Part shown: positions 4,391 to 10,376 of the stretch, piece after piece | Layout of the letters: the number at the start of each line of letters is the position of its first letter | Position numbering within the stretch: position 1 is the first letter of the stretch | Source of the DNA: Methyloceanibacter sp. | GTDB lineage: Bacteria; Pseudomonadota; Alphaproteobacteria; Rhizobiales; Methyloligellaceae | NCBI GenBank assembly: GCA_016649675.1 | Contig: JAENXG010000069.1 | Span: 1-10,376, forward strand | Direction of reading: 5' to 3' | DNA: 10,376 nucleotides | Made by a program: the position numbers and the translations under genes | Notes under the pieces: generated by a model | Seen by the model: only the letters and a program-made list of their open reading frames with translations | What the model was told of the DNA's origin: nothing | The model's database searches: none

Positions 4391-6649
4391 ATGCGGACCA
4401 GCGGGGGAAAGGCTGCACCTTCATCAAGGTGGCCAGAGGTGCTGTTCCGCGTCTTCATCCTCCTCATCTCTCCCCTCCTATTCCCCATCAAGGCGGCCGT
4501 GGCGGCCACGGACGCAACCGTGCTTGACGCGCGCACGCTGCTCACGCTCGGCATCAATCTCGGCATCATCGCCTTTGCCGTAGGCACGGCAATCGCCTGC
4601 CTTCGCGCCACGGAGCGCGCGCGCAAGGCCGAGGCCGCCGCGGCCAACGAGGCCGAGCGCTACCGCTTGAGCGAGAGCGCGCTCGACACGGTGCTGGTGG
4701 TCGAGCCGCAAATGCTTCTGACCGTGGCGGAGACCGGCGAGCCGGAAATGCTGGTCGCGAGCTTGCCGCCGGCTATCGGCGTCCCCCGCGAGCCAAGGCG
4801 CCTTCTCCACTTTGCCGGATGGCTCGACGCGCCGTCCGCCGCCGAGCTCGACGCGGCGATCGAGGCTCTGGCCGAGCGGGGCGAAGCCTTCAACCTGATG
4901 CTCGCGACCTTGCGGGACCGCTATGTCGAGGTCGATGGCCGCGCTGCCGGCCGGACCATTGTGCTCAAGGTGCGCAACCTTGTCGGCCAAAGGCTCGAAC
5001 TTGCCGACCTCACGGCGAAGCACAGGCAGCTTGAAGACCAGGTCGCCTCGCTGCGTTCCCTGCTCGAGGCTGAGGCCGGATCGAGCGAGCGCGCCCGGAT
5101 CGAGAGCAAGCCTGCACTCGATGCGCGCTTCAGAAGCTTCGACCGTCTCGCCACCGCCTTTGCCGTGTTCGACGAGGAGCAGAGGCTCACCCATTTCAAT
5201 CAGGCCTATGTCGAGCTCTGGCAGCTCGATCCGGAGTGGCTCGCCACGCTTCCCCGCGACGGCGAGATCCTCGACCGGCTTCGCCAGGCGCGGCGGCTGC
5301 CGGAGAAGGCCGACTACCGGGGCTGGAAGAAGGCCTGGCTCTCCTCCTACGGCTCCAACGCCCAGATCGAAGACCAATGGCACCTGCCCGACGGCCGTAC
5401 CCTGCATGTGGTCGCCGACAGCGAGGGCGAAGGCGAGGGCGGCGTGACCTATCTCTACGAGAACGTCACCGAGCGCCTTGCGCTCGAAATCCGCTACAAC
5501 GCGCTCATCCAGGTGCAGCGGGAGACGCTCGATACCTTGCGCGAAGGCGTCGCCGTGTTTGCGCCGAACGGTCGCCTCAGGCTCTACAATCAGGCCTTCG
5601 CCGATATCTGGCGGTTGAGCCCGCGCCAACTGGAGGGCGAGCCGCATATCGAGGAGATCATCGGCTGGTGCCGCGCGCTCCACGACGCGCCCGAGGAGTG
5701 GGAGCGAACCAAGGCCGCGGTGACCGGCATCGTTGCCGAGCGGCGTCCCTATGAGAGCCAGTTCGACCGGGTCGACGGCAGCGTGCTCGCCTGCGCCGCG
5801 CTGCCGCTGCCCGACGGCGGCACGCTGCTCACCTATGTCGACGTCTCAGACACCAAGCGCGTTGAGCGCGCGCTCATCGAGCGCACCGAGGCCCTGGAAG
5901 CCGCCGATCGCCTCAAGACCGCCTTCATCAGCCACGTGTCCTACGAGCTCAGGACGCCGCTCACCAACATCATCGGCTTCAGCGAGCTGCTGGCGAGCCC
6001 CATCGCCGGCCCGCTCACTGAGAAGCAGCGCGACTATCTCGGCGACATCAGGCTCTCGGGACGGACGCTGCTCGCCATCATCGACGACATCCTCGATCTC
6101 GCCACCATCGACGCCGGCACGCTGGAGCTCAAGCTGTCTCCCGTGAAGGTGCGCGAGGTGATCGAGGCGGCGGTGCAGGGCGTGGCCGAGCGGCTGAAGC
6201 AGAACAATGTCGCGCTCGATATCGATATCGAGCCCGGGATCGACGAGTTCGTTGCCGACGGCCGGCGCGTCACCCAGATGCTGTATAATCTTCTCTCCAA
6301 TGCCATCGGCTTCTCCGACCCGGCCGGGGCGATCAAGCTCACCTGCAGACGCGAGAATTCCATGCTTGCCTTCACCGTCGAGGATCAGGGGGTCGGCATC
6401 CCCGAGGACTATCAGCAGACCGTGTTCGATCGCTTTGAGAGCCGCTCCCATGGCTCGCGTCATCGCGGCCCGGGGCTTGGTCTTTCCATCGTCAAGAGCC
6501 TCGCCGAGCTGCATGGCGGCACGGTCTCGCTGGATTCGGCGCCGGGGCGGGGAACGAGGGTCAAGGTGCTCCTGCCGCTCACCCAAGCGCCCGCGGCGGA
6601 AACTGCGGATGTCGGCGAGCCCCTCTACAAGTCAAGCCGCGCCGGATGA
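4391..6649 (+). CDS. divL: DivL-type PAS-domain kinase with Tyr in place of the phospho-accepting His
   Basis: In Caulobacter, DivL is a membrane-anchored atypical kinase that senses phospho-DivK and controls CckA, and through it the master regulator CtrA. Here 752 residues hold two hydrophobic helices (about 17-38 and 50-70), a coiled-coil-like stretch (75-95), a divergent PAS-like region (95-210), a second coiled coil (205-238), two PAS domains (about 245-365 and 375-490), a HisKA helix and an ATPase domain: NLLSNAIGF (633-641), DQGVGI (665-670), FDRFE (679-683) and GPGLGLSIV (693-701). The dimerization motif reads SYELRTPL: Tyr518, codon 5942-5944, sits where kinases have His, the DivL hallmark (Tyr550 in Caulobacter). 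The ATP-binding motifs look intact. ATG 4391 follows GGAG (4377-4380); the alternative GTG 4280 adds 37 unlikely residues and makes the tyrosine number 555. The stop overlaps the next start, implying cotranscription. Confidence 0.92.
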   Translation: MRTSGGKAAPSSRWPEVLFRVFILLISPLLFPIKAAVAATDATVLDARTLLTLGINLGIIAFAVGTAIACLRATERARKAEAAAANEAERYRLSESALDTVLVVEPQMLLTVAETGEPEMLVASLPPAIGVPREPRRLLHFAGWLDAPSAAELDAAIEALAERGEAFNLMLATLRDRYVEVDGRAAGRTIVLKVRNLVGQRLELADLTAKHRQLEDQVASLRSLLEAEAGSSERARIESKPALDARFRSFDRLATAFAVFDEEQRLTHFNQAYVELWQLDPEWLATLPRDGEILDRLRQARRLPEKADYRGWKKAWLSSYGSNAQIEDQWHLPDGRTLHVVADSEGEGEGGVTYLYENVTERLALEIRYNALIQVQRETLDTLREGVAVFAPNGRLRLYNQAFADIWRLSPRQLEGEPHIEEIIGWCRALHDAPEEWERTKAAVTGIVAERRPYESQFDRVDGSVLACAALPLPDGGTLLTYVDVSDTKRVERALIERTEALEAADRLKTAFISHVSYELRTPLTNIIGFSELLASPIAGPLTEKQRDYLGDIRLSGRTLLAIIDDILDLATIDAGTLELKLSPVKVREVIEAAVQGVAERLKQNNVALDIDIEPGIDEFVADGRRVTQMLYNLLSNAIGFSDPAGAIKLTCRRENSMLAFTVEDQGVGIPEDYQQTVFDRFESRSHGSRHRGPGLGLSIVKSLAELHGGTVSLDSAPGRGTRVKVLLPLTQAPAAETADVGEPLYKSSRAG

Positions 6650-8172
6650 CCTCGAGTTGGAGTCTCGACGATGTCGACCTCGTCCGGCTCGACATTCTCG
6701 CAAGCCGCATCGCCGTTGCCCTGAAAACGGGCGACGTGATCACGCTGAGCGGTCCCCTCGGCGCCGGTAAGACAACTTTCGCGCGGGCCTTGGTCACGCG
6801 GCTCGGCGGCGAAGGCGAGGTGCCGAGCCCGACCTTCGCGCTGATGCAGCGCTACGAGACGAAGCGGCTCACCCTCACGCATTGCGACTTCTACCGGCTT
6901 GAGCCCGCGGAGCTCGACCAGCTCGGCCTCGACGATGCCCTGGAAGAGGGCGTGGTTCTGATCGAGTGGCCCGAGCGCGCGGAACGCTGGCTGCCGCGGG
7001 ACCGCCTCGACATCGCCATGGACGAGACCGCGACGCCGGCGCTTCGCCGCATCGTGCTGACCGGCCATGGCACCTGGGAGGCGAGGCTCGAACGGTTGCA
7101 GGCGCTGTTCTCCTTCATCGACCGCACCCCCTATGCCGAGGCCCCTGCCCGCTACCTCTTGGGCGACGCCTCGACCCGCTCCTATGCGCGCCTCGTGCTG
7201 CCTCACCGCACCGCCATCCTGATGAATGCGCCGCGCCAGCCTGACGGGCCGCCGATCCGCGACGGCAAGCCTTACAGCGCGCTCGTGCATCTTGCCGAGG
7301 ACGTAACGCCCTTCGTAGCGGTCGCGCATGCGCTCCGGGAGCGCGGGCTGTCGGCCCCGGCCGTCTATGCCTTCGATCTCGACCAGGGCTTCCTCATTCT
7401 CGAGGACTTGGGCGACAGGGTGTTCGGGAGCGAGGTGGCCAAAGGCACGCCCTTAGCCGAGCTTTACGGGCCCGCGGTCGACGCTCTCGTGGCGCTCGCC
7501 CGCAAGGCGCCGCCCGAGCTTCTACCCATCGAGGGCCATGCGCCCTACCTTTTGCCCGCTTACGACGCGGAGGCGCTCCTCACCGAAGTCTCCCTCTTGA
7601 TCGACTGGTTCTGGCCGGCGCTCCGTGGGAAACCGGCGCCAGCCGCGCTGCGCGAGGAGTTTTTCGGACTTTGGCGGCCGCTTCTGGAGCAATCAGCAAC
7701 AGCGGATCGGGGCTGGGTCTTGCGGGATTATCACTCGCCGAACCTGATGTGGCTGCCCGAGCGGGAGGGGATCAAGCGGGTCGGCATCCTCGACTTCCAG
7801 GATGCGCTGTCCGGCCCGTTTGCCTACGATCTCGTGTCGCTATTGCAGGATGCGCGCGTTGACGTGCCGGAAGCGCTTGAACGGGACGAACTCGCTCGCT
7901 ACTGTGCCGCCCGAAACGCGCAAAGCCAGCACTTTTCGAGCGATCAGTTCGTCTCGCTCTACGCGACGCTCGGCGCCCAACGCAACTCTAAGATCCTCGG
8001 CATTTTTGCGCGATTGGCGAAACGTGACGGCAAGCGCGGCTATCTCGCTCACATCCCACGGGTCACGCGCTATCTCGAGCGCGACCTCGCCCACCCGGCG
8101 CTCACCGGGCTGCGCCGCCTCTATGCGCGCGAGTTTCCGCCGGCCGGCGATCTGCCGCCGCTGGCGCTCTAG
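6646..8172 (+). CDS. tsaE: TsaE tRNA t6A ATPase fused to an AmgK-like sugar kinase domain
   Basis: A 508-residue two-domain protein. Residues 1-155 are TsaE, the ATPase of the TsaBDE complex that makes N6-threonylcarbamoyladenosine at position 37 of ANN-decoding tRNAs: Walker A GPLGAGKTT (36-44), SPTFALMQRY (61-70), HCDFYRL (79-85) and IEWPE (106-110). Residues from about 165 to 495 are an aminoglycoside-phosphotransferase-fold kinase: GDASTRSYARL nucleotide loop (173-183), catalytic LRDYHSPNLMW with Asp361, and metal-binding ILDFQDA with Asp383 and Asp386. The closest known role is AmgK, which phosphorylates N-acetylmuramate and N-acetylglucosamine at the anomeric carbon in peptidoglycan recycling; the following murU-like gene supports this. 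The ATG overlaps the divL stop by 4 nt (ATGA), a sign of coupled translation. Such fusions are known in alphaproteobacteria. The sugar substrate is inferred. Confidence 0.93.
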   Translation: MTSSWSLDDVDLVRLDILASRIAVALKTGDVITLSGPLGAGKTTFARALVTRLGGEGEVPSPTFALMQRYETKRLTLTHCDFYRLEPAELDQLGLDDALEEGVVLIEWPERAERWLPRDRLDIAMDETATPALRRIVLTGHGTWEARLERLQALFSFIDRTPYAEAPARYLLGDASTRSYARLVLPHRTAILMNAPRQPDGPPIRDGKPYSALVHLAEDVTPFVAVAHALRERGLSAPAVYAFDLDQGFLILEDLGDRVFGSEVAKGTPLAELYGPAVDALVALARKAPPELLPIEGHAPYLLPAYDAEALLTEVSLLIDWFWPALRGKPAPAALREEFFGLWRPLLEQSATADRGWVLRDYHSPNLMWLPEREGIKRVGILDFQDALSGPFAYDLVSLLQDARVDVPEALERDELARYCAARNAQSQHFSSDQFVSLYATLGAQRNSKILGIFARLAKRDGKRGYLAHIPRVTRYLERDLAHPALTGLRRLYAREFPPAGDLPPLAL

Positions 8173-8186
8173 AGGGGCAAGCCCAA

Positions 8187-8912
8187 ATGACTGAGGCGAG
8201 GACGGCGATGGTGCTTGCTGCGGGCTATGGCGAGCGCATGCGGCCCTTGACCTTACGCATGCCGAAGCCGCTCGTGCCGCTGGCCGGCAGACCGCTGATC
8301 GACCATGTGCTCGACCGGCTGGCCGAGGCGGGCGTAAAGACGGCTGTCGTCAACGTGCATTATCTCCCCGATCAGCTCGAAACCCATCTTGGCCAGCGCC
8401 AGGGCAAGCCGCCGCAGATCCTCATCTCTGACGAGCGCGGCGTGCTGCTCGATACCGGCGGCGGCGCCAAGAAGGCGCTGCCGCTGCTCGGCCGCGGGCC
8501 CTTCTTCATCCACAACGCGGATTCGGCATGGAGCGAGGGCGCGGCGCCAGCACTGCCCCGCATGTTGCGGCTGTGGAATCCCGCCGTCATGGAATGCCTC
8601 CTGCTGCTCGCGCCGGTGGCCACCAGCATCGGCTATGCAGCCAAGGGCGACTTCGCCATGGGGCCTGACGGGCGGCTCTCGCGGCGCGGAGAGGGCGAGG
8701 TCGTGCCGTTCGCCTTTGCCGGCGTGTCGCTCTGCGATGAGAGGCTGTTCAAAGACAGCCCAGAAGGGCGCTTCTCGCTGAACCTCTTGTGGGATAAGGC
8801 GCTCGCCAAAGGCAGGCTCTACGGCGTGCGGCTTGACGGCCGCTGGATGCATGTCGGCACGCCCGAAGCCCTGGCCGAGGCCGAGACCTCGTTCGAGCGC
8901 GAAGGTGCCTGA
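8187..8912 (+). CDS. murU: Nucleotidyltransferase, probable N-acetylmuramate-1-phosphate uridylyltransferase
   Basis: A 241-residue cytoplasmic sugar-1-phosphate nucleotidyltransferase. The N-terminal signature LAAGYGERMRPLT (10-22) binds the nucleotide and PKPLVPLAGRPLI (26-38) follows; LLDTGGGAKKALP (88-100) is the base/sugar loop and HNADSAW (109-115) carries the metal-binding Asp112. Length fits MurU, which is shorter than GlmU or RfbA and lacks a left-handed helix domain. MurU turns MurNAc-1-phosphate and UTP into UDP-MurNAc in the recycling route that bypasses de novo synthesis and fosfomycin-sensitive MurA. The gene begins 14 nt after the kinase fusion, with AGGGG (8173-8177) 9 nt before the ATG. 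Near the end WMHVGTP (220-226) has His where many relatives have Asp (W.DVGTP), a position often used as second metal ligand. Another sugar phosphate substrate cannot be excluded. Confidence 0.88.
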   Translation: MTEARTAMVLAAGYGERMRPLTLRMPKPLVPLAGRPLIDHVLDRLAEAGVKTAVVNVHYLPDQLETHLGQRQGKPPQILISDERGVLLDTGGGAKKALPLLGRGPFFIHNADSAWSEGAAPALPRMLRLWNPAVMECLLLLAPVATSIGYAAKGDFAMGPDGRLSRRGEGEVVPFAFAGVSLCDERLFKDSPEGRFSLNLLWDKALAKGRLYGVRLDGRWMHVGTPEALAEAETSFEREGA

Positions 8913-10376
8913 GCCCTCGAGCGCGGACCCCAGGCTCTACACCATCCCGCCTTCGGCGCCCTTCCTCACCATCCTTGCCAGGGCCGTGCTGGCCGGCGAC
9001 CTGCCTGTGCAAGGCGGGGCCAAGCCAGATCCGCTCACGCTACCGCTGACCACCATCTACCTCCCCACCCGCCGTGCGGCACGCGCCTTGCGCGAGGCCT
9101 TCCTCGCGGAAGCAGAAGGGCAGGCGCTGCTTCTGCCGCGCATCCGGGCGCTGGGCGATCCCGATGAGGAGGCGGCCATCATTTTCGGGGCGGAGGACGG
9201 CGCGAGCGAGGACGGCGCGATAGGCGCGCAGGCAATCGGAGCGCTGCCGCGGCGGCTTGCCCTCATGCGGCTCGTGCTTGCTTTCGGACGCCTTCTCCGT
9301 ACGGAGGCGGCAGCGGAGCGCTCCGTCCAGGCCTCGCCGCTCATCGAGGTGACGCCGGGGCAAGCCTCCTATCTCGCCGCCAATCTCGCCAATTTCATGG
9401 ACGAGATCGAAAGCGAGGAGGTCGATCTTGCGGCTCTCGATGAGATCGTGCCCGAGGATTTTGCCGCGCATTGGCAGATCACCGTCGATTTCCTCAAGAT
9501 CGTGACCGAGCATTGGCCCGATTACCTCGCCACGAATGGCCTCGTCTCGCCGGTTGCCCGCCGCAATCTGCTGATGGGGCTCGAAGCGGAGCGCCTCGCC
9601 AAAGGCTCGCCGCATCCGGTGATCGCCGCGGGATCGACCGGGACGGTGCCGGCGACAGCGCGCCTGCTCAAGACCATCGCCTCGCTGCCGAACGGCGCCG
9701 TGGTGCTGCCGGGCCTCGATCTCTCCCTCGACGACGAGAGCTGGTCGAGCCTTGCCGAGCACCCCGAGCACCCGCAGGCCGGCATGGCCGAGCTCCTGCG
9801 CAAGCTCGGCGTCGACCGCAAGCGCGTGAGCCATGTGCCAGGGAGCGAGCCCAACGCCGCCGCCCGCGCGCGGCTCCATCTCGTGAGCGAAGCCCTGCGA
9901 CCGGCCGAAACCACCGAGCGTTGGCAGCGGTTCCTCGACGCCGACGAGCTTCTCCCTGATGGACGAGCGAGCTTCGCCAATGCGCTCGCCGGTATGCGCG
10001 TCGTCGTTGCGCCCACCGCCCATGACGAAGCCGAAGCCATCGCCCTGATCCTCAAGTCCTGCATCGAGACCCCCAACCAGACCGCCGCCCTGATTACGCC
10101 GGATCGCGTGTTGGCGCGGCGGGTGGCGGCGCGGCTCAAGCGCTACGATCTCTCAATCGACGACTCGGCGGGCGTGCCGGTGTCGCGCACGGTCCCCGGC
10201 GCCTTCCTCGACCTTGTGCTTGGCGCGGCCGAGACAAATTTCGCGCCGCCCGAGCTCATGGCCTTGCTCAAGCATCCGCTGGCACTCATCGGACGGCGGC
10301 CCGCGGAGGCAAGGGCCGCGGCGCGGGCGCTCGAGCGCGGCGCCTTTCGCGATGTCTATGTGGGACAGGGCCTCGC
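8905..10376 (+). CDS. addB: Double-strand break repair protein AddB, alphaproteobacterial type (N-terminal part)
   Basis: AddB joins AddA in the RecBCD-like AddAB helicase-nuclease, which resects double-strand breaks and prepares 3' ends for RecA. The frame is open from GTG 8905 to the right edge, 490 codons, about half a normal AddB. GTG at 8905 gives VPEPSSADPRLYTIPPSAPF, and its first 8 nt overlap the murU end. Family features are IPPSAPFLTILARAVL (14-29), the motif-Ia-like IYLPTRRAARALREAFL (51-67), LLPRIRALGD, LMRLVLAF and SIDDSAGVPVSRTVPG near the edge. The N-terminal ATP-binding loop is not a canonical GxxGxGKT, as is usual in alphaproteobacterial AddB. The C-terminal nuclease with its iron-sulfur cysteines lies beyond the window. 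A 13-bp direct repeat (9193-9205, 9208-9220) encodes a duplicated EDGA. The gene addA is expected next. Confidence 0.93.
   Translation, partial: MPEPSSADPRLYTIPPSAPFLTILARAVLAGDLPVQGGAKPDPLTLPLTTIYLPTRRAARALREAFLAEAEGQALLLPRIRALGDPDEEAAIIFGAEDGASEDGAIGAQAIGALPRRLALMRLVLAFGRLLRTEAAAERSVQASPLIEVTPGQASYLAANLANFMDEIESEEVDLAALDEIVPEDFAAHWQITVDFLKIVTEHWPDYLATNGLVSPVARRNLLMGLEAERLAKGSPHPVIAAGSTGTVPATARLLKTIASLPNGAVVLPGLDLSLDDESWSSLAEHPEHPQAGMAELLRKLGVDRKRVSHVPGSEPNAAARARLHLVSEALRPAETTERWQRFLDADELLPDGRASFANALAGMRVVVAPTAHDEAEAIALILKSCIETPNQTAALITPDRVLARRVAARLKRYDLSIDDSAGVPVSRTVPGAFLDLVLGAAETNFAPPELMALLKHPLALIGRRPAEARAAARALERGAFRDVYVGQGL

Noticed and set aside
4478..5683. Minus-strand open frame of 401 codons
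   Set aside because: It lies antisense to the DivL-type gene. Long antisense frames are expected in high-GC coding DNA, and no motif is seen.
9040..10023. Minus-strand open frame of 327 codons
   Set aside because: It is antisense to addB, has a charged low-complexity translation and no domain; the plus frame carries clear AddB motifs.
1..10376. tRNA or rRNA genes, CRISPR arrays, insertion sequences
   Set aside because: I looked for cloverleaf-like sequences, regularly spaced repeats and transposase motifs on both strands and saw none.

Overview
The window is high-GC DNA from an alphaproteobacterium, most probably of the order Hyphomicrobiales (Rhizobiales). Three things point there: the gene order ahcY - divL-type kinase - tsaE/phosphotransferase fusion - murU-type nucleotidyltransferase - addB (alphaproteobacterial type); the tyrosine-for-histidine kinase of the cell-cycle protein DivL; and a palindromic intergenic repeat of the kind common in Bradyrhizobium-like genomes. 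The genus cannot be fixed from the sequence alone.

Left part (1-2514, all minus strand): an accessory-looking cluster. From its upstream end it holds a four-helix cytochrome b (2514-1939), an 81-residue CopG/BrnA-like DNA-binding protein (1927-1682), a decayed copy of the cytochrome b 3' end (1680-1593), a small two-helix membrane protein split by an in-frame amber codon (1567-1298), and the N-terminal 416 codons of a cation-transporting P-type ATPase running off the left edge. A CRP/FNR-type palindrome (TTGA-N6-TCAA) precedes the cytochrome gene. The cluster may therefore belong to a low-oxygen (FixK/FNR) regulon.

Middle (2515-4390): a 194-bp divergent regulatory region with a striking three-half-site palindrome just before ahcY; then ahcY itself (S-adenosylhomocysteine hydrolase); then an intergenic stretch with a branched palindromic repeat and the leader of the kinase gene.

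Right part (4391-10376, all plus strand): a tight core-gene run. The divL stop overlaps the tsaE-phosphotransferase start (ATGA), murU follows 14 nt later, and addB starts inside the end of murU. It joins a cell-cycle signalling protein, a tRNA t6A modification ATPase fused to an amino-sugar kinase-like domain, its probable partner nucleotidyltransferase of peptidoglycan recycling, and a double-strand-break repair subunit. addB is cut by the right edge.

I see no clear new defence or mobile system. The points most worth checking are the DivL tyrosine, the two candidate operators between 2548 and 2684, the amber codon in the small membrane protein, and the cytochrome b remnant.
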